The notes under the pieces are model-generated. The model made no database searches and had not been told where the DNA came from. It saw only the letters and a list, made by a program, of their open reading frames with translations. 64,000 bases of DNA, from the NCBI GenBank assembly GCA_002077065.1, contig NAJO01000009.1, positions 558,001 to 622,000 on the forward strand. Reading direction: 5' to 3'. The position numbers and the translations under genes are program-made. Shown here one piece after another: positions 11,752 to 22,859 of this stretch (positions within the stretch are counted from its first letter, which is position 1; each line of letters opens with the position of its first letter). This stretch comes from Cryoendolithus antarcticus. Lineage: Eukaryota; Ascomycota; Dothideomycetes; Cladosporiales; Cladosporiaceae.

Positions 11752-13987
11752 TTACTCATACAGATACCCAACAAGCTTCTTCCTGAGCTTCCGTGGCCGC
11801 TGGTGCGCGATATGGCCGCACTCGAAGTGAATGGGCTCTTCATCGTCATCCTCGTCCACTTCGTGATCGTCCAGGTTCTGTGTTGGTCCGCTCTTCGGTG
11901 CACTCCCCTGACCAGCCATGCCCAGCTTACTCGCAGCTACTTTGGAGCCCGGCTTTGGCACTGCATCTGCCTGCACTGGCGCCGGCTTGAGCTTGTCCTT
12001 CGGGGAGTCGCGATTACTGCCAGTACCGGCTGTGGACGTCGAATGGCCGTTCGATGTGAGCCTAGGGGCCGCAGCATCCGGCTGCAGCTTTCCCTTCGGG
12101 GAGTCGCGATGTTGACCAGCAACCGCACCATTCGGCGCAGCCTTGACACCTTTCTGCTCAGGCTGCAGCTGACTTCTCGGCAGGTCGCGCGTTTGGCCGA
12201 CCGCGATGCCATTAGTCGCTGGCCTCGACGCAGTCGGCTCTGGCTGAAGCTTACTCTTAGGAAAGTCGCGATGTTGGGCGGGAGCCACACTCGTCGCAAC
12301 GGCAGCACTCGAAGGGTTATCCGCCTCGATCCCAGGCTTGCTGCTAGGTGCTGAGTCCGTCAAACCATTTGCGTTCGCAGAGCCTGCCCTCTGAGCGCGT
12401 TTGGCCTTGGCAAGCTCTGCCTTTGTGCGTGCTAGCTCGGCTCGTACTTTGCTCAGCTCGCTTGTTCCACTTGCAGCATCAACCGGCTCCGAAGTTCCCG
12501 TGAGAATGCCGTTAGTGGCGCTTCCGGTCGGCTTGCCTGACGGCGCGCTATTCTTCGGCAGCCCAGCAACAGCAGTAGCTGGCGCCACGGGACGACTGCT
12601 GTTCGCCACTGGCCGGCTTGAGTTGGATGTGATCTTGGACTTATCAGCCTCACTCGTCTTCTTCAGAACCTGTTGGGCCACTAAGTTTTTTAGTCTAGCG
12701 TTTTCGTCCTCCAAGCGCTTCAAACGCGCGGCATCAATGGCGCCGGTAGTGCTTCCTACGGTCGTCTCCGCCTTGGCCAATCTTCGCTCTAGGTCTTTCA
12801 ACAATAGCTGTAGCTTGAGATTCTCGTTCTGTGCCTTCAGTAGCTCCTTCTCATCAACACCGCCCGTGCCCGCTGCGCGCAGCTTCTTCTCGAGTTCCAC
12901 CTCTTTGGCCTTGTTCGCTTTCTCCTTCGCCGCAGCCAGCTCCTCGCGCTTCGCAGCAGCCGCCTCTCGTGCCGCCAGTGTCCTCTCAGCCTGCTCAAGC
13001 TTCTTCCGTCCAGCTGCTTGGGCGGCCGAGTCGTCCTTGCTTTTGCCCGACGCCGCAGAGTCGATGTCCGCCAAGTTCTTCCCTTGATTGCTCAACTGAT
13101 CGCCTTGCTTCCTCACTGCGGCTTCTTTGGCGGCCAGTGCCTGTTCTCGAGCACTCAGAGCAGTGTCTCTTCGGTCAAGATCGCTCAGTCGCTTCTCTTT
13201 CTCCGCAAGTGCTGCTTCCCGCCCTGCAAAATCGGAAGCTCCACGCTCCTTCTCAGCGAGTACAGCTTCTCGCTTCTCCAGATCATCTCGCTTCTGCTTT
13301 TGCTCTGCGTCCAGATCCTGCGACTTGCGCTCCTTCTCCGCGACGTTTGTCTCTCTAGCTTCGAGATCGCGAGCCTTGTCGTGTGCAGCCCCAGAATCCG
13401 AGCTTGAGGTCTCTTCGGTGTCTTGCGAAGCTCCCTTCACATCCTTCGGCTTGAAACCAGGTGCCTGGGCATCTTTGAAGTGCCATGTGAGAGCGTGTGT
13501 CCAGTTCAGCTTGACCATGTGTGTTAGCGCAGCTTCCACCACAGAGCTTCAAGGCTATCTCACCTCCCGCGGCCAAGCGTACACCTTGTTGCCATCCGCA
13601 TGTGCGCCGTACGCATTACACAAGTACGCGTTTGGAAAGTCATTGGACTTAAGCCTACATCTTGCATCAGCTCCACGCTCTCCCGAATACTACACCACGG
13701 TCCACTAACCAGTACGATCCTGGCGACCCTGGTCCTTCCTCCAACGTCCACCACTGCTTCTCACCAGTGTCGATCTTGCCATATCCATTGCCGGCAAAGC
13801 AATGAAGCCATTGACCAGTCTCGGCATTCTGAAATGCTACAATGTTCTCGCCCTCTCCGTACTCAACAGTCCAATGCTGCGAGGCAGAGCCATTGGCATT
13901 CTTGTCGAAGAGGCCATTGTTGGCTTTTGTGACTACCGTGCCGCCGCCGACGGCAATGATGTATATTGCTCCTGAGGACGACGACAT
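11752..13987 (-). CDS. Ricin-type beta-trefoil lectin domain fused to coiled coil and Pro-rich repeats, 708 aa
   Basis: Function unknown. Exons 13987-13710, 13654-13564 and 13509-11752 sum to 2127 nt; the second intron carries a GCTAAC branch. Residues 1-140 look like a ricin-B-like trefoil, with QHW, KQWW and ALTWHF positions typical of QxW lectin repeats; sugar binding is inferred. Residues about 170-410 are a long charged coiled coil built from units like LEKREAVLAEKER and GREAALAEKEKRLSDL. The C-terminal part holds four imperfect repeats around R-D-[FLS]-P-[KR]-x-[KQ]-L-[QK]-P, separated by 20-30 flexible residues, then an acidic patch (DDHEVDEDDDEEP) and a basic end (RPRKLRKKLVGYLYE). 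No signal peptide, so it is probably cytoplasmic. The long Ser/Ala-rich frames on the opposite strand are shadows of this biased sequence. Confidence 0.8.
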
Positions 13988-14372
13988 AATGCAGAAGACG
14001 TGGAAAGGTTGGAAGCTCCGTTGTAGCGAGCAGGTGAAAAGCAGACAGAAGGGAACGATATACTTGCTGTCTCCACCGCAGTGCTCCGCTGCATCACCAA
14101 TGGCCTACTCGTAAAGCTCCACGCTTTGGCACGTTGATGGAGGAATACTTGGTCAGTAACCTTTGCTCCTGCGTCTGCTAGCGCTCGATGAGGAAACCAC
14201 ACGGCTTGATGCAAGCAAGACGTTACTGACGTCGGAGTTGGAGGAACGCGGCCCGAGGCGATCGGGGAGATCTGAGGCTTGGCATTTTGATGCGAGATCA
14301 GACAGGAAGGCCATCATGGAATCATTATCGAGTCTACCTTCGTGGATGCATCAAGTATATCTGTGCTCCAGC
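13988..14372. other. Intergenic, no gene seen
   Basis: Upstream of the lectin/coiled-coil gene and downstream of the next minus-strand gene. Confidence 0.45.
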
Positions 14373-15401
14373 TCAGCTACCTTCCGTCTTCTCCCTCTCG
14401 AGTTTCAGCCGTCCGATTGCTTCCATCACACCTTCGTGTGCGCCGCCGCCGAGATCTCTGGCAAGCCACACGCCTAGATCGCCCATAGCTTTCCTCAGCT
14501 GCCCGTCGTTCAGGTTCCAGATCGCAGTTGCGATAGCCAGCGTCTGAATAGTTGTCAACTGCAGTATCGAGGTGGTGGACGTGATGAGCCGGTCAGACAC
14601 CTTGTGCTTTCGATCAAGTGCATAGGCCTGGCTGCAGATCGACTGTACGCAAGGCACTGCGATCGAGAGCGCAAGAAGTGTGTAGAGTGTGCCTGTGGCT
14701 GCTGCACGGTGGAGCAGAGGTTTCTGAGACGTGCGATGCTCGAGCTGAGACCCACGTTGGCGATCGGACCGCTCTGATCGTATGCTGTCCTCTGCTAGAC
14801 TCTCCGGCAACGCAGCTCGTAACGCGACTTCCTCCTCAAAGGTGAGAATCTCCGGCAAGCTTCGCAACAAATAACCGACGCCATCGATATACAGTCTTCT
14901 CCGAAGCTCTTCATCGGGATCAGAACAGCTCTGCTCTCGCGCTGCAAGGTCCAGTAGTGCATAGCCGTGTCTAGCGGCTTTCGAGTCTATCCCTGCGGTA
15001 GGTGTGCTCGGCCCCGATACATTTTCCAGTGCTGTAGCCAAGGCTGTATGTACTGCAGCGACCTGCTCCTGCTCTTGCTCAACAATGCTAAGCTGGCTGA
15101 AGTCTGCCCGTGGAGTGTCACTCGCGGGGGTGGTTGGTCGTGATCTGTACATGGGTGGTGGTGTTTCTGTGCCCGAGGATCTAGTCGTCACATCGCTTTT
15201 CGACCGACTGTGGTCTTTAGGACTGACATAGCCAGAGATTGTGCGGCGTACTGATGGTAATCTCGGCATCCGCCGTTGCGCAATGCGAGGAAGGCTGGTG
15301 TAGAACATAGAAAGAGTGCTGGGCCCACTCTCCTCTTTCGAACCGCTTAAGTCGTCCACTTTGCTTGGGCACGACACGAATGGGTCCTGAAGACCGCCCA
15401 T
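14373..15401 (-). CDS. Conserved-looking hypothetical protein with two C-terminal hydrophobic segments, 342 aa
   Basis: Not recognised. Residues 1-110 are Ser/Thr/Pro-rich and basic (RRMPRLPSVRRTISGY, then TETPPPMYRSRPTTPASDTPR), the look of a regulated disordered tail. A helical middle follows (LRRRLYIDGVGYLLRSLPEILTFEEEVALRAALPESL). Two hydrophobic stretches, one around TLYTLLALSIAVPCVQSI and one around ILQLTTIQTLAIATAIW, may be membrane helices. The end is amphipathic (GGAHEGVMEAIGRLKLE). The first ATG in the frame, at 15401, is used; an upstream exon cannot be excluded because the frame runs 5' of it. Its low complexity and regular codon bias argue that it is a real gene. Confidence 0.7.
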   Translation of the reverse strand: MGGLQDPFVSCPSKVDDLSGSKEESGPSTLSMFYTSLPRIAQRRMPRLPSVRRTISGYVSPKDHSRSKSDVTTRSSGTETPPPMYRSRPTTPASDTPRADFSQLSIVEQEQEQVAAVHTALATALENVSGPSTPTAGIDSKAARHGYALLDLAAREQSCSDPDEELRRRLYIDGVGYLLRSLPEILTFEEEVALRAALPESLAEDSIRSERSDRQRGSQLEHRTSQKPLLHRAAATGTLYTLLALSIAVPCVQSICSQAYALDRKHKVSDRLITSTTSILQLTTIQTLAIATAIWNLNDGQLRKAMGDLGVWLARDLGGGAHEGVMEAIGRLKLEREKTEGS

Positions 15402-17047
15402 CGTCGAGACGAAGGTATGCAACTAGTAATGTGAGAGCAGCAAATGAGGCGCAAAGTACTCTGGAAGCTGACAGGAGCACCCACGAATGCTGCTCGACAA
15501 GAAAGGAAGATGATACTTACGCTCTATCTTTACGCATGTGTGGCCCACTTCACATGTCCTCGTTGATTGATAGTAAGCGAGGCAGAGGTGAGGTGATTGT
15601 CAGTCGAAAGCATGTGAAAGCCAAGACGTTGGGACAGCTTCCCTCTGCACAGCAGCCAATCATCTGCCACCTTGATAACAGCGTGGGAACAACCGCAACA
15701 CTCTGAAGCTGAGTGCATAGATTGAGTCCAGTGTTGGAGACACCACTACGCCGTTGATGGGGTTATCCGTGGGCCGGAGGCATGTCGTACTGCACAAATT
15801 CGAGGGTGCACATAGAGACGCGCAGCATCGGCCAGTCAACACTTCGATGCCCGCGGGCTCGAGGACCCCATCGCCGTCAACATCGATGCTTTCCTGACGC
15901 TCAATCCTATCGCTGGAGGTGTAGATGTCGCAAGGTTGCTGTTGTCGTTGACGTTCTAGATTCCGCCCGTGATCGCGTCTTTAGCAGTGTGCATGTAAGA
16001 ATGTCAAAATTTAAAAGTAAGGTATAAAGGCGCCTGCGGAGGCGGACATAGCTCCTGCACTCGCGTGGAACAGCTCTGACAAATTTCCTGTCCGTACGAC
16101 CAGTCTTACCCGTGCATGTAGAGACGGCTGTGCGCGTTCGAGCAAAGTACCGAACATGTCTCTGAAGATCTCGGTGCTGCGGCCGGACCGATGTTGGTAT
16201 CGTGTGCCTGCATCGGCATCGCATAAGATTGCCATGTTCGCGTGCGATCACAGCTGCAGCTCCATATACGTGCCCCGTCCCGAGCATATCGACGTGAGGG
16301 CCATGGAAATTGCGAAGAAGACATATTGCGTTATCTACATGAATGGAACTCAGAAACTTGGCATGAGGAGTTTGAGCGGGATAAGGCTTTTGAGTTTGCC
16401 AACTAGCGTCGCATGGCAATCAGCCACAAGTGCAGGCGGAAGAGACGGCATTGCAATACCCGTACGGATGTAGAAATCTCATGTATCGAATCCATGTGGA
16501 GCCACGTCCATGCCACCGACAATGGTAATAGAGTCTGCAACATTGGGCAAACACCTCCCTAGGGCTCGCCTACGACGCGGCCGCGTCATCCGAACTCGCC
16601 GCAACAATGCCCTGCATCGGCGGAGAGGTAGGCCCTCGCTTGCCATCAACTTCTTATCTCCACCGCCAGCATTCCACCGGCAGTAGGGCAGCAGGGCATG
16701 CCCGCGCGGACGCAAATGCCGTGACGTACTCCACAACGCGCGATTGCGCTACTGCTGCACCTCTTTCACACCCTCCATCTTCATTGCTCTGCATTGCCAA
16801 GTCTCTCGTTGATTGCATCCTTCCAATACTGTCTGGGCGGAGGGGCAGCTCTGCTATTGCCATCATTCTTTTGCCGTGCTTGCCATTTGTTTCGCGGCGA
16901 GTCACTGGGCAGTGACGACGACTGACTCGGCATACAGTAGCAGTCGCGAGTGCTGTACCTCCATGCCCACGCATATCTATCGCCTCATGCTGCGCTGCGA
17001 TAGTCCAGCATATCTTTGCGCATAGCGACCCTCGCCATCAATCCTTC
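15402..17047. other. Long intergenic region with possible orphan ORF
   Basis: 1.6 kb without a gene I can identify. A TATAAA at 16023-16028 lies about 130 nt before an ATG at 16156 that opens a 105-codon plus-strand frame ending at 16473. That frame resembles no family I know and overlaps a 170-codon minus-strand frame, so neither is called as a gene. Confidence 0.35.
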
Positions 17048-19134
17048 ATGCGCCGTTCATCGCGCAATGAGCTCACCACCATGCTCCTCCCTTTTCTCTT
17101 CCTCCACCACCTCGCCCTCTGCCTCGCCGCATCCTCTCGGCAGGCGACCGACCCCTCCATCGAGTACAACGAGGCCATAGACAATGGGACGTACGGCTAC
17201 TATCCCGCCTACACCTTCGCCACAGAGCCAGAGATTACCTCACCCAAGACCAATTGGCTGCAGTGGGATCCTGTGTGCGATGATGGACTGCTGTACTTCG
17301 TTACACCGCGTGGATGGGGATTAGAAAGACCGGGACCGAGTATACTTGATTGGAAAGGCGAGCTGGTGTGGTTTGAGCATTTCGCGAATGAGTTCGGAGG
17401 CCAGGCGTATGACTTTATGGTGCAGACATATCTTGGGGAGGAGTTCTTGACTTTTTGGACGGGTGATGATCGGGTTAGGGGACATGGATCTGGAACATAC
17501 TTTATGGTCAGTGCCCCTGTGAAGGTGCAGTGAAGTAGAGATACTTACCGTGCGAGCAGCTGAACTCTTCATATGATGTGGTGCACGAGGTGAACGCTGC
17601 TGGGGGGCTTGCAGCGGATCTGCACGAGTTTCTCATCACGCCTGAGGGCACTGCGCTGATGACGATGTATCAGCCGTACAAGTTTGATGTGACATCCTTC
17701 CGGGAGTTTGACGTGCGAGAGAACCCGAAAGACGAGGACCCGAACTGGATCTGGGATTGCTTATTCCAGGAGATCGACATCGCTACTAATGAGCTGCTGT
17801 TCCAGTGGCGCGCGTCGGACCATATCGATCTGAACGACACGTATCATAATGTTTGGGGCACCGGGAATCGAGACGATCCATTCGATTGGTATCATCTCAA
17901 CAGCATTACGAAGGACGAGGCGGGCAACTATCTCTTGTCAGCGAGATATACCCACAGTATCACTTACGTATCGGGTACGACTGGTGATGTACTCTGGACT
18001 CTCGGCGGGAAGAACAATGACTTTATGGATCTGGGTGACGGATCCGCGATCAACTTCGCGTGGCAGCACGACGCACGTTTCGTAGATCTAAATGCCTTCC
18101 CAGAGTCTTACACCCCTCCGAGGGAACAGAAAGGCATCGAAACGCGCCTAGTGACGCTCTTCGATAACGCAGCCGAGGACCAGAACTACGAATACGGCCT
18201 CGAATACTCTCGCGGCCTGCTGTTGGAACTCACATACCCGACTCCAAGTCCTGGCCGTCAAGCTCCAGCGCCGGGTACGGATCTGCGACATGAGCCATCG
18301 CAAACCCGCGAAGACGACGAGGACCTCGATATCAATGAAATGAAAGTCGAGCTTATCAACGGAACATCGCCCTCGCACAAAGTGCGTGTGATCCAATCCT
18401 TCATCCCACCCGAGGGTGTGCGCTCCTCATCTCAAGGCTCGATGCAAATCCTCCCACAGGAGCCAGGCTTTGATCCTCTGATTTTCGTCGGTTATGGCCT
18501 GAATGCAGTCTTCACCACCTTCGCCTCCGACGGCACACCGCTTTGTAACGCCCACTACGGCGCCACGACCTCCTGGGAGCGCGGTGACATTCAGAGTTAC
18601 CGCGCTTACAAGTTTCCTTGGATCGGAAGGCCGAGATGGAGTCCGAAGATCGGAGTCAGTGATGACGACGTAGACGTCTTCGTGTCTTGGAACGGCGCGA
18701 CAGAGGTGGCTGAATGGGTGCTAGAGGCAAATGAGGAGGACGACGATGATTGGGCAGAGGTCGCGCGGCAAGACAAAGACGGGTTCGAGGCCTTCTTCGA
18801 GCTGGCGGACTCTGGGACGGGGACGCTGCGGTTCTTGCGCATTGTTGCGCTCGATGTGGAAGGCGAGGTGCTGCCGAACGGTATCTCTGCGGTCCTCGAT
18901 AGAGGCTATACGGCTTCTTTCTTCCCGAAGGTTGTGGCGCAGCAGATCCCGGAGAGACTGTCGCAGGCTAATTTCCAGAAGGTGTTCTGGGGCGTTGTCG
19001 CGATTGTGACTGGATGCTACATTGCTTATGAAGCATATCGGCGGTACCTGGGTTGGAAGCAAGGCCAGCCTGCGATCGGGGCGTGGAGGTGGAGAGGGAA
19101 CGGGTATCGTTTGCTGAGCGATGTGACGGTGTGA
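17048..19134 (+). CDS. Arylsulfotransferase-family protein, secreted and C-terminally anchored, 677 aa
   Basis: Resembles the fungal ASST-like family (Arylsulfotran_2), a six-bladed propeller fold. Sulfotransferase activity is known for bacterial homologues and is not established for the fungal ones. A signal peptide (LLPFLFLHHLALCLAAS) follows the ATG. One intron, 17507-17559, joins ...GSGTYFM to LNSSYDVVHEVNAAGG. Family landmarks: DLHEFLITPEGTALMTMYQP, SDHIDLNDTYHN...DDPFDWYHLNSI, GDVLWTLGGKNNDF and FAWQHDARFVD, the last a candidate catalytic His region. A single hydrophobic helix at about residues 628-646 (VFWGVVAIVTGCYIAYEAY) and a short basic tail suggest anchoring to the cell surface or an endomembrane with the propeller outside. 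An Asp/Glu-rich stretch (EANEEDDDDWAEV) precedes it. Confidence 0.85.
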
Positions 19135-20005
19135 ACATCTAGTCCACGACAATGGTGGAGCCTGCACGGGCGTCGAGCACAAGAGACTGGAAGCCATGAT
19201 GGCGATGAGGCGGCCGAGATGCCGCTATGCGTGGCGGTAAAGGAAGACCGCAGAACACGGTAGGAGACCGCGGCCAGAAGTCGTTCGAGGTTAGTCGCGA
19301 TTCGCGCTCCATGATGCGACCGTGGCCCGAGAAGTTGGTATGAGTCGCGATTGAAGACGACCTAGCGGTCGAGTGATGGTGTACAGCATTTGGATGGGGC
19401 GTTCAGGATATTGGGAAGGTCCTGGTTCGAACATACGGTATACCCACGGCTGGCCAGGTCTTGCTCAACAGCGAAGCGGTTTCTTGCGTCAACACGCGGC
19501 GGCCATCGCATATAGACTATACATACGAGTACATAGGAGAAACGAGAACATAATAGTATGAGTAGACGAGACAACAGGAACTGGTAATCTTGAATCGAAC
19601 AGATCTATTGCCTGACTTACCTCGATGCACAGGATGAAGTCTACAGGTCGCATCTCTCGAAGAAATGGAGTGCGACAGACGGTGCGGCGCAGTTTGACCG
19701 GATGCCTCGCTTCGCATAGTGGTGAAGGATTCCGTGACCGTCGTGTCGGATCACGCCATGCTCACGTGCATGCTGCACTTTATTTCAACATCAGCTCGGC
19801 ACCTGGGGCTGAAATGTTTGCCTTGCGACTATGTGCCTGACGAGCACGTGGTGGGCACGTGCGGTGGCGACGTCATTGTGATATCTGGACGCGATGCAGC
19901 GCGTCGTTGGTAACAATTGCATGAACTAATTGTCAATCTGTCTACAGCCGAGCAACACTGGACTACGAACCCCATGATTCGTGGTCCGCCGGAACAGCCC
20001 CAATC
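19135..20005. other. Intergenic, no gene seen
   Basis: 870 bp between two plus-strand genes. No convincing ORF, repeat or RNA gene. Confidence 0.45.
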
Positions 20006-21001
20006 ATGAACGACTACGAAACCCAGCGCGTGGCCAAGATCGCAAAGAACCAAGCATTACTGGCTGAACTCGACATTAAACCTTTGACAGGAAGGAAAGC
20101 CGTCAAGTCAGAACGCAATGGCGAACCTCAAGCCAAACGACGGAAGATTGAATCCGCTCCTTCTAGAACATCAGCTCGCATAGCCAGCGCTCCGATAAAG
20201 CCGGACTACAACGACGATATACCAATCAAGACCATCATTCTTCCCCGATCTGTGATCAAGAAGTCCAATCGAGGTGCCCTCGGATCTGTCATCATCGAGG
20301 AGCTTGAAGTCGAAGCTCTAGTCCCAGCCAAAGACATCGACGAGATCCGTGCCGGCTGGACCTCCTGGACTCCCTCGGCCCCAGCACCAACACGAGATGA
20401 AGACGCTGTATTCCACTTCGAAGATGACTTCGAGACATTCACGCCTAACAAAAGCCCCGAGGAAATGCTACGCCTAGGGGTCTTCGGGGGCTCTTACTTC
20501 CGCCCGTTAAAGTCGCGGAAACTTGGCATCGTGGTGCAGGATGACTGGAAGGAATTACCGCCATCCTGGATCGCAGGTCTAAACGTATCCAAGTGTCTCA
20601 CATCCCCAGTCTACGACCCGGAAATCAACAAGAATGGAGTGCAATGCGGCCAATCGATCGAGGAATGGGAAGCCGCTGGCTGGATTTCGCACGAGCACGA
20701 TGTGAGAGGGTGGTTCCAGTGGTACTGTCGATTCTTCCAGGGCCGAAGATGCGAGGATGACGAGAGGCAGATCAGTCGGTGGAGGAAGTGTGTGGGTGTT
20801 ACGGGGAGATTCCGAAGAGCGTTGTTGAAGCAGTATGGAAGGGCTGGGGTGAGGACTGTGGAGGATTATGGGGACGAGGATGGGGATGAGGATGATGGGG
20901 TGGTAGCGAGGGGAATCAGTCCGGTGGTCAGCCAGACTTGTTTGCATTGGGGGTGGGAGGTGAGGCAGGGGGATTTGGATGGGTTCTGGGCCGGAACGTA
21001 G
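20006..21001 (+). CDS. Conserved fungal hypothetical protein, 331 aa
   Basis: Single exon. I know the pattern from uncharacterised fungal proteins but cannot give a function. The N-terminus (YETQRVAKIAKNQALLAELDIKPL) is a charged helix, followed by a basic tract (AKRRKIE) that could be a nuclear localisation signal. The middle (LRLGVFGGSYFRPL...LPPSWI) leads to a C-terminal block with conserved aromatic residues: HDVRGWFQWYCRFFQGRRCEDDERQISRW, then VTGRFRRALLKQYG and QTCLHWGWEVRQ. A short acidic run (EDYGDEDGDEDDG) interrupts the end. Nuclear location is inferred from the basic tract only. No known catalytic motif is seen. Confidence 0.75.
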   Translation: MNDYETQRVAKIAKNQALLAELDIKPLTGRKAVKSERNGEPQAKRRKIESAPSRTSARIASAPIKPDYNDDIPIKTIILPRSVIKKSNRGALGSVIIEELEVEALVPAKDIDEIRAGWTSWTPSAPAPTRDEDAVFHFEDDFETFTPNKSPEEMLRLGVFGGSYFRPLKSRKLGIVVQDDWKELPPSWIAGLNVSKCLTSPVYDPEINKNGVQCGQSIEEWEAAGWISHEHDVRGWFQWYCRFFQGRRCEDDERQISRWRKCVGVTGRFRRALLKQYGRAGVRTVEDYGDEDGDEDDGVVARGISPVVSQTCLHWGWEVRQGDLDGFWAGT

Positions 21002-21306
21002 TGAGAAGCTGTAATGAGTAAGACATCTTGCGAGCAAAGGCTCTTTGGAGTTCCGAGCCCGCTTGATGGCGAGGTTGCAGAACGCAGCAGCGTCGTTTCA
21101 AAACATGGCGGCAATGAACGGTCGTTCATGAACAGCCTGTAGTGGCGCAACATCTTGGCTCTATCATCGTGATGGAGCTTTTCGCTGTTGCAATGACCAG
21201 AGCAAGTCGACTTGGTGCATATATAGTGGAACAGCGACCTTATGGTCCGCTGCAGTAAGACAGATGACCCAACGGAGCGTAGACTGCCTGCTGCTCACAC
21301 GTATCG
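21002..21306. other. Intergenic between convergent genes
   Basis: About 300 bp shared 3' region. A tatata tract near 21220 and nothing else. Confidence 0.4.
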
Positions 21307-22859
21307 TTACTCATCTGGACAACGGCATACCTCGCCACAGTATCGCCGGTATCCCCCAGGTGCGCTGTTATACAGACCGTTTTCACAATATAGCTTATGG
21401 TGCCAAATCCAAATCGGCCGCATCCGCTCTGCGATGTCCGCTATGTCTTCACCTTGATAGACGTATCCCTCTGTGCGGTACAGGTTTGTTCTGCGGTACA
21501 GGTTTGCGCTGGGCGGGACTCTTGGACCGTACGGCACTTTGAACGATGCTACACTCTCTGCCGGATCGGAGGTATAGATACCCGCGTCGACAAGAGTTTC
21601 GAGTCGTACTGGGAGCCGGAGGACAGACGCCAGGGAAACGTCGGCCAGCGAAAGGTGTGAGAGTATCGTCGATGCTTGGGCGCTGAGACCAGAGGTGAAA
21701 GTCGAAATGCTGAATCTTCGCCCCTCCTCGATCCTATTGTAGACAGGAGAGCTGAAGAGTTCCATCTCAAATTTATGGTTCCAGCGACCAGATTGCGGAG
21801 AGGAGCTTTCAACACGCGCCGCACGCATGTCGTGTGGTGAACCGATGGACGATGCCGCGTCGGAGGACGATGCGACTTGAAGCCCTCGGGCTGTGGCACC
21901 TGCTTCGTTCTGATGGTGCTGTGGCAGCCTGCGATCTGAAGTCAACGGATCAGATGCAGGGGCAGCTACGCGAGGCATTCGAGTGCTCTCGGTCATGTCA
22001 CGGACTGCGTCGTGCGCGATTTTGCTTTTTATCGCAGCGGTGTCTGTCGACGAGCTGAGAAGAACGTCAGCGCAGATCACTCCCATGAAAGAAGTCCAGA
22101 CCTTCTCCGAGAAGATGTTGTCGTATAGTGACAGAATCTCGCTAAGCGTGGTCAGTCTACGCGTCATGGCCGTGCGATCTAGAGACAGCCCTGCTGAAGC
22201 TCCTGAGCTGTTGTTTTGTCTCAGGCGCAACGATTTCTCGATTTCGGCGAACACAAACACGGCTTCGGTCAAGACCGCAACGAGATCAACGGCGGGTATA
22301 AGAGCCGCACGTTGGGGCGATATCGATGATAGCAGAGATGCTGGTAGTACGCGTCGAAGGACACCGCGGAATGTGTCAACGGCGACGAACAGAGCGCTCC
22401 GCTCATGCCTCGGCTCCTCTTCTCCCAGATCGAGCAGCAGCGTAGCGGATTGCAGTATTAGACCTTGCGCAGCGGTAGACACGTTGAGAGGCCCGGTGAG
22501 TGCCTCAACATCAGCTTGTGTGATTTGGATCGAACCCTTTTCCAAGTCAGGTGAGGTTATGATGGTCTCGATCACAAGTCACCTACCTGAACTGTGTAGC
22601 TATTGATGATAGGGCCCAAATGAGCATGAGCTGATCCACCAATGTTGATGTTATCGAAGTAGAGATCTTGCACTGCGCGTGAGGCGGTGGCGCTTGTTTG
22701 CGATGTAGTCGTAGCAGTCGTCGGGATCTGGGAGTTCGCCTTCAGGCTTTCTAAGTCCTCCTCTCGCGAAGGCAAAGCGATGCCACCTAGCGAGGGGTCC
22801 TTCTTGTTGTATATCGCATTTGCATAAAGTACAAACCGACTGTACAAGCGGCGTTGCAT
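21307..22859 (-). CDS. Unrecognised protein, helical, possibly related to fungal NLR/HET-associated N-terminal domains, 500 aa
   Basis: Two exons (22859-22587, 22536-21307) join in phase 0, giving ...NSYTVQ|GSIQITQADVEAL. The N-terminus has a G-x-A-x-x-H-L-G stretch (GGSAHAHLGPI), a pattern I associate with linkers in fungal NLR-like and HET-associated proteins. Next comes an all-helical segment (LNVSTAAQGLILQSATLLLDL, FRGVLRRVLPASLL, AVLTEAVFVFAEIEKSLRL, LSEILSLYDNIFSE) of the size of a HeLo-like domain. The second half is Ser/Arg-rich and ends with Tyr- and Cys-containing repeats of RRTNLYRTEGYVYQG type. The family link is weak and inferred; no nucleotide-binding or repeat domain follows. 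It could equally be a lineage-specific hypothetical. Confidence 0.6.

Noticed and set aside
12401..13087. 228-codon Ser/Ala-rich plus-strand frame
   Set aside because: It is the mirror of the Glu/Lys/Ala coiled-coil coding sequence of the lectin fusion gene; strand-biased composition keeps the reverse frame open.
21983..22606. 207-codon plus-strand frame
   Set aside because: Antisense to the helical unknown gene, with composition of a shadow frame.
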